A DNA stretch of 64,000 bases from Vogesella indigofera (GCF_028548395.1 NZ_JAQQLA010000003.1:558001-622000); one strand, 5' to 3'. Shown: positions 42,731 to 53,265, counted from the first letter of the stretch. Numbers and translations are program-made. Notes: a model not told the origin generated them from the letters alone.

Positions 42731-43936
42731 ATGCCCCAAACCTCGTCAACATTCAGGCAAATGCCTGCCGGCATCTGGATACTCGGCTTCGTTAGCATGC
42801 TGATGGATGTCTCCTCTGAAATGATCCATAGCCTGCTGCCCCTATTCATGGTGGGAACATTGGGCGTCAGTGTCTTCATGGTGGGACTGATAGAAGGTCT
42901 GGCCGAATCCACTGCGCTGATCATCAAGTTTTTCTCTGGCGCACTTAGTGACTATCTGGGCAAGCGTAAAGCACTCGCCGTATGTGGTTACACCCTGGGC
43001 GCTCTGACCAAGCCACTCTTTGCGATCGCTTCAGCAACCGAAATCATACTCACAGCTCGATTGCTGGACCGAGTTGGCAAGGGCATACGTGGAGCGCCAC
43101 GGGATGCGTTGGTGGCGGATATTGCACCACCATCGATGAGGGGGGCAGCGTTTGGGCTTCGCCAGTCGCTGGATACGGTCGGGGCCTTCCTCGGTCCGCT
43201 GCTGGCGGTTGGGCTGATGCTGCTATGGGCTAATGATTTCCGTGCCGTATTCTGGGTCGCCGTCATTCCCGGACTACTTGCGGTGGCACTATTGCTGTTC
43301 GGAGTGCACGAACCAAAGCCGCACCTCGGCAAGAAACGTACTGTCCCGGTTCGTAAAGAGAGCCTAAGTCGTTTGAATGGCGATTACTGGTGGGTAGTCG
43401 GAATCGGTGCTGTGTTTACGCTGGCAAGATTTAGCGAAGCATTTCTAGTGCTACGAGCGCAACAGGGGGGCATCCCGGTTGCCCTGATACCACTGGTGAT
43501 GGTAGCGATGAATCTGGTGTACGCGGTTTCCGCGTATCCGTTTGGCCGGCTGTCGGATAGCATGAGCCACTCGATGCTCTTGTCGCTAGGGTTGGTCGTG
43601 CTGATTGCGGCCGATTTGGTATTGGCCATCAACGATCATTGGTTGAACGTCGTCCTTGGTGTCGCCTTGTGGGGCATCCACATGGGGATGACTCAAGGCT
43701 TGCTTGCCACCATGGTGGCTAATACAGCGCCTTCAGATCTCCGCGGCACCGCCTACGGCTTCTTCAATTTCATTGCTGGCCTCGCCATGCTGGCGGCCAG
43801 TGTGGTCGCCGGTCTCCTATGGGACAACTTGGGAGCCTCATTCACTTTCTATACAGGAGCTGGCTTTTCTGTACTGGCATTGGGCGGTCTCGTACTGAAA
43901 GCCCGGCGGTCAACCCAGGCTCGAATGACGTCCTGA
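42731..43936 (+). CDS. Major facilitator superfamily transporter
   Basis: A 401-residue inner-membrane transporter with about 12 helices. The N-terminal DVSSEMIHSLLPLFM, the loop GALSDYLGKRKALAV (the MFS motif A position) and GKGIRGAPRDALVADIA are characteristic of one uncharacterised MFS branch. AGGAGC lies nine bases before the ATG at 42731. The substrate is unknown; neighbours give no clue. Confidence 0.88.
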   Translation: MPQTSSTFRQMPAGIWILGFVSMLMDVSSEMIHSLLPLFMVGTLGVSVFMVGLIEGLAESTALIIKFFSGALSDYLGKRKALAVCGYTLGALTKPLFAIASATEIILTARLLDRVGKGIRGAPRDALVADIAPPSMRGAAFGLRQSLDTVGAFLGPLLAVGLMLLWANDFRAVFWVAVIPGLLAVALLLFGVHEPKPHLGKKRTVPVRKESLSRLNGDYWWVVGIGAVFTLARFSEAFLVLRAQQGGIPVALIPLVMVAMNLVYAVSAYPFGRLSDSMSHSMLLSLGLVVLIAADLVLAINDHWLNVVLGVALWGIHMGMTQGLLATMVANTAPSDLRGTAYGFFNFIAGLAMLAASVVAGLLWDNLGASFTFYTGAGFSVLALGGLVLKARRSTQARMTS

Positions 43937-43996
43937 ACCACTCTAGGTTAGTTGGAACATCGTGGCAGTTCCAGGAGCACCGGAAGACCTAAGGTT

Positions 43997-44938
43997 TTAT
44001 GAGGGTGCCTGCCACCCGCGCCCTGGCGGGTTGAGATATCTTGCCCATTGATTGAGCTGTGGCACCAGCAGGTTGGCCGCCAGTACCGCAAAGCACAGTC
44101 CATCAGCGTAAAGACCAAACTCGCGGACTAGCTCAGTGATCATCCCGATCAGGACACCAAAGAAGATACGGCCCAGCCGGCAATCCGGGCTGGTAACCGG
44201 ATCCGTGGCGATAAAGAAGGCGGCAAACAGGTAACCGCCAAGGGTCAGGCTGTGCAGGCTTTCCGGGAGCGTATGGCCTGCCAGCATGCAAAGCAGTACC
44301 GAACTGCCCATCATGGCCAACGGGATTTCCAGTCGGCTGACACGCAACAGCCCCAGAATCACTCCGCCTGCCAAATAACCTGCCCAAGAGAGGTAGGGAG
44401 CAGGTGCGTCGAGTAATTCCGTGGCCAGGGGCGTCGCACTGCTAAGTGCATCCAACTGCAGCGGCGGTACGATCTGCAGTTGTTGCTGCAACACCGCCGA
44501 GAAATCAAGATAGGCACTCCACGGGCTATGAAAATTCGGTGCCGGATACAGAAACTGGAAGAAGCAGATCGCAACAACGCCCAGCCCCGCCATCACCGGA
44601 TTCAGGCGATTCTTTCCCAGTCCGCCGCTGCCATGCTTGACCAGTCCGAGCGCAACCACGGTTGCCAGCAACATCAGCCATGCTGGCACCAGCAAGGGGA
44701 GCGCGCGTGACATCAAGCAGCCACAGAGCAACCAGCTCATGTCGCCTAGCCCGTGAGAAAGCGATTGTCCACGCACGCGTAGGCAGATGGCCTCCACAAG
44801 CAATGCAAACAGGACGCACCAAGCAGTCTGCAACCAGACTACCGGGCCAAATTGCCAGGCATGCAACAACGTGCCAGGAATCAGCGCGATCACCACGGCA
44901 AGCATGATGCCCGGTACGGTCTTCGGCTGCAGTTTCAT
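43997..44938 (-). CDS. rnfD: RnfD-like membrane subunit of an Rnf/Nqr-type electron carrier
   Basis: A 313-residue membrane protein with 8-10 helices. The flavin-attachment motif SSATPLA (Thr169 would carry covalent FMN) and the segment LGKNRLNPVMAGL match RnfD/NqrB. RnfD takes part in ion-coupled electron transfer between NADH and ferredoxin at the inner membrane. I chose the ATG at 44938, which overlaps the rnfC stop (ATGA), over a longer start at 44956. The other Rnf subunits (A, B, E, G) are not in the window. Confidence 0.85.
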   Translation of the reverse strand: MKLQPKTVPGIMLAVVIALIPGTLLHAWQFGPVVWLQTAWCVLFALLVEAICLRVRGQSLSHGLGDMSWLLCGCLMSRALPLLVPAWLMLLATVVALGLVKHGSGGLGKNRLNPVMAGLGVVAICFFQFLYPAPNFHSPWSAYLDFSAVLQQQLQIVPPLQLDALSSATPLATELLDAPAPYLSWAGYLAGGVILGLLRVSRLEIPLAMMGSSVLLCMLAGHTLPESLHSLTLGGYLFAAFFIATDPVTSPDCRLGRIFFGVLIGMITELVREFGLYADGLCFAVLAANLLVPQLNQWARYLNPPGRGWQAPS

Positions 44939-46323
44939 GCCCGTACCCCTAACCAAATAGTGCGCTTGGCGTGGCGAAAACTGTCACGTAACGGCAGGCT
45001 GCTTGGACATACTTGGCTGCAGGCACCACATTCGATACAAGCTGTCAGTTTTTCCTGCTGCAGCAACGCACGGTTTTCTTGTTCGTAGGCGCTTAGCAAC
45101 TGTAGTGGCCGTAGCGCCATCGGGCAGACGTCAACACAGCGGTTACAACGGATGCAGGGACGTGTCGCGGCACGGGGAGGAAATAGGGACTCGGAGCGGG
45201 CCAGCAGACCGCTCGTGGTTTTGCTGACCACCGCGGCAGAATTGGCCAGCACTCGCCCCATCATCGGACCGCCAACCTGAATGTCACCGGTGCCATGGGG
45301 CTGTGCTGCAGCCAACAGGGTAGAAATTGGAAGCCCGATGGGCACTTCAATATTGCCCGGGCTTGTTACCGCGCCACTCAGGGTAACGATGCGGCTGACT
45401 AGCGGCTCGCCGTGCAGTAGTGCACGCCCCAATGCATACACCGTCGCGACATTGAGAACGAGGACGCCGACCTCTGCCGGTAACCGGCCAGGGGCCAGTG
45501 TGCGGCCAGTTAGGCTTTTTACCAGCAAGGGTTGGCCGCCGGCCGGGTATCGTAGTGGCAGGGCATGGACTTCGATACGACGATCGGTGCTGACTAAAGC
45601 TTGCTGCAAGGCGGTCATCGCCTGCGGTTTGTTGGGCTCAATGCCGATACGCACTTGAGTGATGCCGTACACCTTGGCCAATAGCGCGGCAGCAGCCACG
45701 ATGTCGGCGGCACGCTCTTGCATCAGCCGGTCATCACAGGTGAGAAACGGCTCGCATTCGGCACCGTTGATCAACAGCATGTCGAGAGGATGCGCCGTGC
45801 CGGCCAGTTTTATCCCGGTGGGGAAACCCGCGCCACCCAGGCCAACCAATCCCATTTGCAGCGCGAACTCGGCCAGGGCAGGCACCGTGAGGGGGTGAGG
45901 GGGAAAACGAGGTGGCGCCCAACGCTCTTGTCCATCTGCCGCAATGTGAACGGCAGGCAGGGGCTGGTCACCATCGGCAGGGTGACAGGCATCGATTGCG
46001 ACCACGGTGCCGGAAGTGGAGGCGTGCGCCCAGACGATCGCTGTGCCCCCGTGTCCAATCACTTCCCCCTTGAGCACTCGCTGCCCGATGCGGACGCAAG
46101 GCTCTGCAAGGCTACGGCCATGCTGCAGCGGTACCGCCACAACCTGATCGGCAAGCGGCAGCGTACGGATGGGAAGTTGATTGGACAGTTGCTTGTGCCC
46201 GACCAGTTTGATTCCGCCACGCCAGGCTGTATTCGCGGTACTACGGCTGAAAAAGGATGATAACTGGTGCCAGTTGGCGGGAAGCATACCCCGGGCAAAC
46301 CGGAGTGGGGTGGCAAGCAGCAT
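44935..46323 (-). CDS. rnfC: RnfC-like NADH/flavin and iron-sulfur subunit
   Basis: A 462-residue soluble subunit with the Rnf_N barrel near the N-terminus, the nucleotide-binding core GLVGLGGAGFPTGIKL, and NGAECEPFLTCDDRLM (NuoF-like). Two 4Fe-4S motifs lie at the C-terminus: CIRCNRCVDVCP (390-401) and CIECGACSQVCP (429-440). The start may be at 46323 or 46287. It is followed directly by rnfD. A Fur-box-like site lies about 95 bases upstream of the start. A complete six-subunit rnf cluster is not seen, so the pair either joins a distant cluster or works separately. Confidence 0.88.
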   Translation of the reverse strand: MLLATPLRFARGMLPANWHQLSSFFSRSTANTAWRGGIKLVGHKQLSNQLPIRTLPLADQVVAVPLQHGRSLAEPCVRIGQRVLKGEVIGHGGTAIVWAHASTSGTVVAIDACHPADGDQPLPAVHIAADGQERWAPPRFPPHPLTVPALAEFALQMGLVGLGGAGFPTGIKLAGTAHPLDMLLINGAECEPFLTCDDRLMQERAADIVAAAALLAKVYGITQVRIGIEPNKPQAMTALQQALVSTDRRIEVHALPLRYPAGGQPLLVKSLTGRTLAPGRLPAEVGVLVLNVATVYALGRALLHGEPLVSRIVTLSGAVTSPGNIEVPIGLPISTLLAAAQPHGTGDIQVGGPMMGRVLANSAAVVSKTTSGLLARSESLFPPRAATRPCIRCNRCVDVCPMALRPLQLLSAYEQENRALLQQEKLTACIECGACSQVCPSSLPLRDSFRHAKRTIWLGVRA

Positions 46324-46414
46324 GGCTAGTCATCATGGCAGGTTGAGTTTGCTCCCGAGCCTAAGCAAGCGAGCATTTTGTGGAGTGCCGATTCTAGTCT
46401 TAACAACAATTCAA

Positions 46415-46436
46415 ATACAAATCGTTATCATTGTTG
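46415..46436 (-). promoter_or_regulatory. Fur-box-like site upstream of rnfC
   Basis: On the minus strand AACAATGATAACGATTTGT matches the 19-base Fur consensus at 12 positions, including the core AATGATAA. It lies about 95 bases ahead of the rnfC start, a plausible place for iron control of an iron-sulfur protein gene. Confidence 0.4.
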
Positions 46437-46877
46437 AAATAAATTTCAATTCAATGTCATCTAACAATGTAGGGAAACCGCAACAAGAAGCGGGTGCTAA
46501 GTCTTTGTGTAAATGAGCCTAACTAGCCCATTGGAGCCACAGCAGTTTGCCTCTGATGTTCCCGACTGGTCTGTCCGAACCCAAGTGGACAAAGGGAAAA
46601 GACCGCTTACTTACAGGTGCCTGTCGAAGAGGTGACGTGAATCTCTTGACCGCTTTGGTCGACGATCTGCCTCTGCACACATTGATGAGGCGGTAGGTTG
46701 GCCTTAGCTGTCATTAAGCTACTTACCGCAGCTTCAGCAGCTATCGGCATTTAAGCCGCTTTATCTGTATGACCACCTAGGGTGGGGCAGACCACCTCTT
46801 CGCCACAGGGGACGTGGCTGACCATAAGTTGCCTAACAGCCCAGGAATAGTTCACCTAAAAGGTGGACAGCGTAAAG
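46437..46877. other. Non-coding stretch between rnfC and the CorA-like gene
   Basis: No gene supported on either strand. It contains several short palindromes (for example CCACCTAGGGTGG near 46780) but no terminator or RNA that I can name. It may be decayed sequence. Confidence 0.35.
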
Positions 46878-47891
46878 TCAGTTGCGTTTTCCTCTGAAAG
46901 CCCAAGTACCTGCGAGCCCGGTGAAGCCGGCGACAAAAGCAACCAGTACCCAGAAGCCATGTGGGTGATCCGCTAGCGGAATACCGCCCACATTCATCCC
47001 GAAGAAGCCGGCCACAATGTTGATCGGTAGTGCAAGCACCGTCACCATCGTCAGGGTGAACAGGGTCTTGTTGGTCTGTTCGTTTAGTTGGGCGGCTAGT
47101 TCTTCCTGCAGTAGCTTGATGCGCTCGACCAAGGAGGTGAGGTCATTCAGGACCAGCGAAAACTCTTCTGTTGATTCCCGTAGGTCCTGAACATCTTGTT
47201 CTTGCAGCCAGTCCGGTGGGCGGTTCAGCAGCCGAAACAGGGCGCTTGGCTCCGGAGCTAGCAGGCGTTGCAAACGCACCAGGGTGCGGCGCATAGAGGC
47301 CAGTTCAGCACGGTTGTCATGTCCACGTTGGGCCAGCAGCTTGTCCTCGATGTCATCGATCTCCCCGGTAGTGTTTCGCACGATGCGGCTGAGGATATCG
47401 GCCTGATCCTGTAACAGGTGTACCAGCAATGCCAGAGACGAATGAAACTGCTCGCCTCGTTTGACTGCGGCGCGTAGTTGATCAACAGAACGTAGTGGCT
47501 TGGCTCGTGCGGTAATCAAAATCTGCTGGTGGACGTAAACCAGCATGCTGGAGACATCGGTCGAGACTAGATTGAAATTGAATGCGACATCATTGATTAC
47601 TGCCAGCAGCGCATGATCGATATGTTCGATGCGCGTCGAACTGGAGCCATCGCGTAGCATGTTGAAGAAGTCATCAGGCAGCGCTAGGTGAGTGCGCATC
47701 CAGCGTTCACAGGGGGCGTGGGCAAGATTGAAATGCAGCCACAGGAAACCCTGTCGTTGATCCTGCTGCAACCAGTTTACAACTGAGCCAGAGTCGATTT
47801 CTCTGCCAGTCTGGCGTACGTCGAAGTGAAACCCGCAGATCAACCCAATTTCATCCGCTCCATAGCTTGCTTGCCGGGTATTCAGGTTCAT
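46878..47891 (-). CDS. ZntB/CorA-family divalent cation transporter
   Basis: A 337-residue protein with the large N-terminal cytoplasmic domain and two C-terminal membrane helices of the CorA superfamily; the pore loop GMNVGG lies between them. The SVVNWLQQDQ...GFLWLHFNLAH segment near the start and an acidic coiled region (ELASMRRTLVRLQRLL) match ZntB more than CorA, so zinc efflux or import is likelier than magnesium uptake. The ATG at 47891 fits family length; a TTG at 47957 is possible. Confidence 0.85.
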   Translation of the reverse strand: MNLNTRQASYGADEIGLICGFHFDVRQTGREIDSGSVVNWLQQDQRQGFLWLHFNLAHAPCERWMRTHLALPDDFFNMLRDGSSSTRIEHIDHALLAVINDVAFNFNLVSTDVSSMLVYVHQQILITARAKPLRSVDQLRAAVKRGEQFHSSLALLVHLLQDQADILSRIVRNTTGEIDDIEDKLLAQRGHDNRAELASMRRTLVRLQRLLAPEPSALFRLLNRPPDWLQEQDVQDLRESTEEFSLVLNDLTSLVERIKLLQEELAAQLNEQTNKTLFTLTMVTVLALPINIVAGFFGMNVGGIPLADHPHGFWVLVAFVAGFTGLAGTWAFRGKRN

Positions 47892-47981
47892 AGCGATGAC
47901 TTTATTGGCGCAACAGTTGCAGGAGTGACGGTCAAGGACCGGCTTGCCGGTACTCAAAGTACAGCCTGTGCATTACAGAAT

Positions 47982-48005
47982 AAAAAAAGCCCGCCAAAGC
48001 GGGCC
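47982..48005 (-). terminator. Terminator of the phnWX operon
   Basis: On the minus strand GGCCCGC-TTT-GGCGGGC is followed by seven Ts, about 175 bases after the FAD oxidoreductase stop. The space between (48006-48181) holds no gene. Confidence 0.85.
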
Positions 48006-48181
48006 AGACGCAACAAAGACAGAGAGGAGATACAGCGCGCACATTCTGCCATCAGAAATTGAAGTCTTTATTACAGGTTCAAAAGTAGTAATGGAGCTGC
48101 CTTCGGTGTTGCGGGCGTTGTCTGGCTTGGTGCTTATTTGCTGTTGCCAGGGATCTGCTGCGGCATAGCTTTGCATGGTGG

Positions 48182-49573
48182 TCAATCGGCTTTGCCCGCC
48201 ATGCTGGCCAGTGCTGCTAATTTCTGGTCCAGCTTGTACGGGGTACGCTGGTGATCCTGGGCATTTTCCACTCGACGGATGGCACCTCGAACCAGCATGG
48301 CACCGCCCCAGCGCAGCGGCTCTGGCGGGAACTGAGCCAGTGGCCCCTGCACGAGTCTGCTACGCGTCCAAGGATTGTCTTGCTCCAATAACAGGGATGA
48401 CAAAATCTTGCCGCCAAGATGGCACTGCACCACGCCGTTGCCGGAGTAGCCAAAGCCATAAAGCACGCGCTGATGTCCTGGGAGCTTGCCAAAGAACGGA
48501 AATCCCGTTGCCGAGCGATCCGAGGCACCCGTCCAGCTCTGTGTGATAGGTGCTGCGGACAGTGCTGGGAAGAAGCGGCCGAGCACCTGCTGCAGTTGGC
48601 CGCAATAGGCACTTGGCCGATCAAAGTAAGCATGCATCTGATTGCCAAAGGCAATGCGGTTGCCGCCTTTGCCCAGCATCAATCGGCCATCGGGCGTGCT
48701 ACGCCAGTAGTGGACGAACGTGCGCAGGTCACACACAGCCTGGCCTCGGGCCAATCCCAGTTGTTCGACGATGTCCGGTTGGGGTTCGGTAATGATCATG
48801 TCGGATGACACCAACAGCACGCTGTTGGCAAAGACTGGAAATTGCCTTGCCATGTCGGCATTCAGGGCCAGTACTACTTGATCGGCTTGCACTTGCCCGG
48901 TCGCGGTGTGAACGAACACTTGCCGGTCTTCCTGCAGCCTGGTCATGGCACTATGTTCATAGACCTCCACGCCCAGGGTACGCGCCACGCGGAGCAGGCC
49001 GCGCACCAGCTTGCCGGGCTGCAAGCTGCCGGCGGCTTCGCTGTAGGCACCATCATGCATCAGAGCACTGCCGGCGAGCGCCTGTGTTGCGGCCGTATCC
49101 AGCGGCTGCCAGCGATTGCGGCCAACCTTGTCCAGTGCGCTCAGAACACTGGACAGTGTGCCGCGCTGCGCTGGATTGCTGGCGGCATAGAGCGCGCCGC
49201 CCAGCCGGATCTCGGCATCAATACCGTGTTGCTGGCAGAAGCCGGCGATGTCGAACACCGCCTGCTCCGACGCGCTCACCAGCCGCAGTGCCTCTGCTTC
49301 TCCGTACAGCCGCCGTAGTGACAGGTACTTGGTAGACCAGGTCAGCATGCAGCCACCGTTGCGACCGGAGGCGCCACTGCCGCAGCGGGCTTTTTCCAGC
49401 ACCACGATATGCCAGTCCGGTCGCGCCTGTTTGCACATGATCGCGGTCCACAAGCCGGTAAAACCGCCGCCGATGATGCAGATATCGGCGGCAAGCTTCC
49501 CGTGCAGTGGTGGCAGTGGCGGGTTGGCATCAACTGCCAGTGCTGCGGCCAACCAGTAGGGTTTCTGACTCAC
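48182..49573 (-). CDS. FAD-dependent amine/amino-acid oxidase-type oxidoreductase of the phosphonate operon
   Basis: A 463-residue DAO-family flavoenzyme. The N-terminal FAD motif [13 protein letters not shown] is followed by [13 protein letters not shown], the usual position for FAD contact in sarcosine/glycine-oxidase-like proteins. The C-terminal segment [20 protein letters not shown] is also typical. It overlaps phnX by four bases and ends the phnW-phnX-FAD operon. Similar oxidases in phosphonate clusters are reported to act on N-methylated or related 2-aminoethylphosphonates, which is my best guess here. The substrate is not provable from sequence. Confidence 0.8.
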   Translation of the reverse strand: MSQKPYWLAAALAVDANPPLPPLHGKLAADICIIGGGFTGLWTAIMCKQARPDWHIVVLEKARCGSGASGRNGGCMLTWSTKYLSLRRLYGEAEALRLVSASEQAVFDIAGFCQQHGIDAEIRLGGALYAASNPAQRGTLSSVLSALDKVGRNRWQPLDTAATQALAGSALMHDGAYSEAAGSLQPGKLVRGLLRVARTLGVEVYEHSAMTRLQEDRQVFVHTATGQVQADQVVLALNADMARQFPVFANSVLLVSSDMIITEPQPDIVEQLGLARGQAVCDLRTFVHYWRSTPDGRLMLGKGGNRIAFGNQMHAYFDRPSAYCGQLQQVLGRFFPALSAAPITQSWTGASDRSATGFPFFGKLPGHQRVLYGFGYSGNGVVQCHLGGKILSSLLLEQDNPWTRSRLVQGPLAQFPPEPLRWGGAMLVRGAIRRVENAQDHQRTPYKLDQKLAALASMAGKAD

Positions 49574-50385
49574 GGACGTTCACCTGCGGCTAGCCTAGCT
49601 TCGATCTGCATCAGGACGGCTGGCAGCTCCGCAATGGTATCGACAACGTAGTGCGCCCCTGCCGTAGTGAGCTGCGCTTCGGCGGGCGCTCGGTATTCGG
49701 CCTGATGGGCGGGTGACAGTGCCGACCATTTCTCCGCCGTCAGACCGACCGCATTGCCGCTGGCCGACAGGCCTACGGTCCACATGCCGGCACGCAGTCC
49801 TTCTGCAATGCCCGGTGCAGTGTCGTCTACTTTCACACAGTGGCGCACATCGCTCACTGCTAGTTCAATTACGTTGTCCAGCGCCATCCATGGGCCGGGC
49901 CGGCCACCGGCCGCCAGATCATCGGTGGCAACAGTGTGGTCTGGTGCATAGCCTGCCGCTGCGGCCAATGGCAGCAGCCTGTCCATGACGACGCGCGGGT
50001 AACCGGAGCAGCTACCAATTTTGAGACCACGCTGCCGCAGCAGATTGACGGTATCAATGGCCCCTGGAATCGGTGCCGAATATTCACCCACACGGGCAAC
50101 CTGCAGCGGCATGAACTGCTGATACAGCCTATCCACGTCGGTATCGTTCATGGCACGACCAAAGCGTGCTTGCCAGCGCTCTGCCACGCCGGGCAAGCGG
50201 CCAAGCGCCTGGATGTGATCCCACTTGGCTAGTCCCATGGGGACGCGGGCCTCGGCCATGCTCACTGTGATGCCAATCTCGGCAAATACGTCGATCAGCA
50301 CTTGAGTGGGGGCGAACGAACCGAAGTCCACCACGGTCCCGGCCCAATCGAAAATCACGGCTTCCAGATGTTGATAGCGTTGCAT
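49570..50385 (-). CDS. phnX: Phosphonoacetaldehyde hydrolase
   Basis: A 271-residue HAD-superfamily enzyme that cleaves the C-P bond of phosphonoacetaldehyde to acetaldehyde and phosphate. The nucleophile Asp13 is in [16 protein letters not shown], the Schiff-base Lys lies in [14 protein letters not shown], and IGSCSGYPR and [12 protein letters not shown] are the later HAD motifs. It lies 11 bases after phnW and overlaps the FAD oxidoreductase gene. Length and motifs leave little doubt. Confidence 0.95.
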   Translation of the reverse strand: MQRYQHLEAVIFDWAGTVVDFGSFAPTQVLIDVFAEIGITVSMAEARVPMGLAKWDHIQALGRLPGVAERWQARFGRAMNDTDVDRLYQQFMPLQVARVGEYSAPIPGAIDTVNLLRQRGLKIGSCSGYPRVVMDRLLPLAAAAGYAPDHTVATDDLAAGGRPGPWMALDNVIELAVSDVRHCVKVDDTAPGIAEGLRAGMWTVGLSASGNAVGLTAEKWSALSPAHQAEYRAPAEAQLTTAGAHYVVDTIAELPAVLMQIEARLAAGERP

Positions 50386-50396
50386 GTAGTGACTCC

Positions 50397-51497
50397 TTAC
50401 TGTGTCCAGCCAAGCTGGCGGATGGTGGTGGTGATGGTGTGGCAGGCTTGTTCGATCTCTGCGCTGTCGATGGCGCCGATGCAGCCGACGCGGAAGGTTT
50501 CCTGGCTGGTGAGCTTGCCCGGATAAAGTACAAAGCCCTGTTCTCGCACCGCCTCGTAGAAGGCTTTGAACTGATAGCCTAGGTGGGCTGGGGCATGGAA
50601 TGTCAGGATGATGGGCGCTTGCAGTTCGGTGGGCAGGAACAGTAGCAGGCCCGCCTCACCCAGCCGCTGTTGCAGCAGAGTGGCGTTGGCCGCATAACGG
50701 GCCAAGCGCGCCGACTGGCCACCTTCGGCCAGGTATTGGTCTAGTGCGACTCGTAGCGCTGCTACTACATGGGTGGGCGGAGTGAAGCGCCACTGGCCGG
50801 TCGCCTGCATGTACTCGTACTGTGCCAGCAGATCCAGCGCCAGCGAATGGCTATTGCCGCGGCTGGCCAGCAAGCTATCCTGATTAGCGATGACGAAACC
50901 CATGCCGGGTACGCCTTCCAGGCATTTGTTGCTACTGGCGATCAGCGCATCGATGTGCAGCGCGGCCACGTCGATGGGCAGTGCTCCGAAGCTGGACATG
51001 GCATCGACGATTAACTTCCGGCCAGTGGCGTGCACCACGGCGGCGATGTCGGCTAGCGGGTTGAGTATGCCGGTGCTGGTCTCGCAGTGGATGAGACCAA
51101 CGTGGCTGATCGTCGGATCATCTTGCAGCAGCATGGCCAAGGTGTCGGCAGAGGGAGGAGTATCGTCTGCCGTTTCATAGACGCTGTAGTCGCGGTCCAG
51201 ATACTGTGCGATTTGGGCCATGCGCTTGCCGTAGGCGCCATTGACCAGCACCAGCAGTTTGCCGGTACGCGGCACCAGGTTGGCAATCGCCGCTTCTACT
51301 GCATAGGTTCCAGAGCCTTGCAGCGGTATGCAGGCATGGCTGTGGCGGCCATTGGCAATGGTTAGTAGATCATGGCAGACACTGCGGGTCAGCTCATTAA
51401 AGCGACTGTCCCAGGAGCCCCAGTCGGTGAGCATGGCGGCTTTGGTGGCTAGTGCCGTGGTGAGTGGGCCGGGAGTAAGCAGAATTGGTTCTCGCAT
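50397..51497 (-). CDS. phnW: 2-aminoethylphosphonate:pyruvate aminotransferase
   Basis: A 366-residue PLP enzyme that turns 2-aminoethylphosphonate and pyruvate into phosphonoacetaldehyde and alanine. It begins [18 protein letters not shown], carries the PLP Lys191 in [13 protein letters not shown], and has [11 protein letters not shown] as a further landmark. It is the first gene of phnW-phnX-FAD, separated from the transporter genes by a hairpin at 51533-51558. Confidence 0.95.
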   Translation of the reverse strand: MREPILLTPGPLTTALATKAAMLTDWGSWDSRFNELTRSVCHDLLTIANGRHSHACIPLQGSGTYAVEAAIANLVPRTGKLLVLVNGAYGKRMAQIAQYLDRDYSVYETADDTPPSADTLAMLLQDDPTISHVGLIHCETSTGILNPLADIAAVVHATGRKLIVDAMSSFGALPIDVAALHIDALIASSNKCLEGVPGMGFVIANQDSLLASRGNSHSLALDLLAQYEYMQATGQWRFTPPTHVVAALRVALDQYLAEGGQSARLARYAANATLLQQRLGEAGLLLFLPTELQAPIILTFHAPAHLGYQFKAFYEAVREQGFVLYPGKLTSQETFRVGCIGAIDSAEIEQACHTITTTIRQLGWTQ

Positions 51498-51532
51498 GAT
51501 AATTCCAGTTATCTAGATGTCTTTGGAGATTC

Positions 51533-51558
51533 AAATAAACCGGGCGTACGGCCCGGCA
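51533..51558 (-). terminator. Hairpin between transporter genes and phnW
   Basis: On the minus strand CCGGGC-CGTAC-GCCCGG is followed by TTTATTT, 10 bases after the permease stop and 36 bases before phnW. It is a moderate terminator that would lower phnWX expression relative to the transporter, unless phnW has its own promoter in the short space. Confidence 0.7.
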
Positions 51559-51567
51559 GGGTAGGAA

Positions 51568-53265
51568 TTAGTGTTTGTTTGGTTGGCGCCAGCGTTGGCT
51601 TTGTGCCAGCAGCCAGTGCGACAGCAGCGCGAACAGCAAGCAAACGGTCGCGGAACTGGCCACGATCAAGGTCGCCATGGCCGCCGCTGCCGCGGTGTCA
51701 CCCGCGTCATCCATGTTCAGCACTGCTACCGCGGCAAGCACGGTGTCCGGGGTGTAGAGAAAGATCACCGCCGACACGGTTGTCATGGCTGACACAAAGA
51801 AATAACGGGCGATTTCCAGTACCGCTGGTAGGCAGGCGGGCAGGGTGACACGCCATAACGTCGTCCAAAGCGGTACTTTCAGCGAGGCGGCTACGGGCTC
51901 AAAATCCGGGTCCAGTTGGGCCAGCGCAGTCCGGGCGGTCATGTGGGCAGTGGTGTAGAAGTGAGCCACCGAGCACAGCACCAGTATGCTCAGGCTGCCG
52001 TACAGACCATGCAGTGGATTGCCGTCGCTGTTGAAGAAAAAGATGTAACCCAAACCCAGCACCAAGCCGGGCACTGCCATCGGCAGCATGGCGATGGCGT
52101 GTAGCAACTGACCACCCGTTGGAATGGAGCGCAGTTTGCAACTACTCCACGCGCCCAGAAAAACTACACAGGTACCGAGCAGAGCCGTTCCCAGAGCCAT
52201 TTTCAGACTGTTGCCAAATGCTAGCCAACCACCGCCATCGACGCTGTCAAAGTCGAAGTGCGTCAAGGTGAATTGCAGCTGGTAGGGCCATAGCTGGATA
52301 AAGGCGGCGGCGATGGCTGTACCCAACAGTAGCAGCAGGGCACCGCCCACCACGCTGCAGAATGACAGTGCAACCAGGCGCACAGGCCAGCTATGCACCA
52401 TCTGCAGGGGCTGCGCCCTAGCGGAAACCAGTGTTTGCTGACGGCGCTGTAACTTGCGATCCAGCATGAAAGACAGCATGGCCGGCAACAGCAACAGCAG
52501 ACCGATGACTGCACCTTGCGGGAAGTTCTGCTGGCCAATCACCTGTTTGTAGGCTTCAACGGCCAGTACCGGATACTGGCCACCAATCACCTTGGCGACC
52601 CCAAAGTCCGTGATGGTTAGTGTAAAGACGACCAGTGCCGCAGATACCACGCCGTACCGTGTGGCTGGCAGAGTAATGGTGAGAAACTGGCGCAAGCGGC
52701 CGGCACCCATGGTGCGCGCAGCCTCATATAGCCGGGCATCACCTACAGCCAGTGCGGTGAGTAAAATCATCAAAGCATGCGGAAAGGTATAGAACGCCTC
52801 ACCCAGTACGATGCCAGCAAAACCATAGATGCTGCCATCCGGGAACCACGTCTTCAGTAAGCCCTGATTGCCAAACAGATAAACTAGAGAAATGCCGGGC
52901 AACAGCGAGGGGGCCAGCAATGGCAGCAGCGCCAGCAGGCGGAACAGGCCGCGGAGTGGTAGTGCGACACGTGTCAGCGCTGCGGCATAGCCGTAAGCCA
53001 GCGGCACGACCAATAGTGTGCTGGCTATCGCCACCTGTACGCTGCCACTTGTCGCGCGCAGCAAACCTGGCTGAGCCAGCGTATGGCTGATCTGTGTCAG
53101 GCCGGCAAAGCGACCATCACTGTCAGTCAGCGCTTTGCCCAGTATGGCTGCCAGCGGTAGCACCACTGCCACTACCAGCAAGGTCAGCAATAGCCAAAGC
53201 AGCAGGCCTCCCAGTTTTTCATCCATGCCGCTGGCGATGCGGCGTTCGCGTTTCAGGCTGATCAT
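51568..53265 (-). CDS. ABC permease, double-length (two fused permease domains), phosphonate type
   Basis: A 565-residue inner-membrane protein with about 12 helices, made of two BPD_transp_1 domains (about 20-260 and 300-550), each with an EAA-type loop (for example EAARTMGAGRLRQFLTITLP and EPVAASLKVPLWTTLWRVTLP). Fused permeases of this size occur in putative 2-aminoethylphosphonate importers. The start overlaps the ATPase gene (ATGA at 53262-53265). No solute-binding protein gene lies in this block. Confidence 0.88.
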   Translation of the reverse strand: MISLKRERRIASGMDEKLGGLLLWLLLTLLVVAVVLPLAAILGKALTDSDGRFAGLTQISHTLAQPGLLRATSGSVQVAIASTLLVVPLAYGYAAALTRVALPLRGLFRLLALLPLLAPSLLPGISLVYLFGNQGLLKTWFPDGSIYGFAGIVLGEAFYTFPHALMILLTALAVGDARLYEAARTMGAGRLRQFLTITLPATRYGVVSAALVVFTLTITDFGVAKVIGGQYPVLAVEAYKQVIGQQNFPQGAVIGLLLLLPAMLSFMLDRKLQRRQQTLVSARAQPLQMVHSWPVRLVALSFCSVVGGALLLLLGTAIAAAFIQLWPYQLQFTLTHFDFDSVDGGGWLAFGNSLKMALGTALLGTCVVFLGAWSSCKLRSIPTGGQLLHAIAMLPMAVPGLVLGLGYIFFFNSDGNPLHGLYGSLSILVLCSVAHFYTTAHMTARTALAQLDPDFEPVAASLKVPLWTTLWRVTLPACLPAVLEIARYFFVSAMTTVSAVIFLYTPDTVLAAVAVLNMDDAGDTAAAAAMATLIVASSATVCLLFALLSHWLLAQSQRWRQPNKH

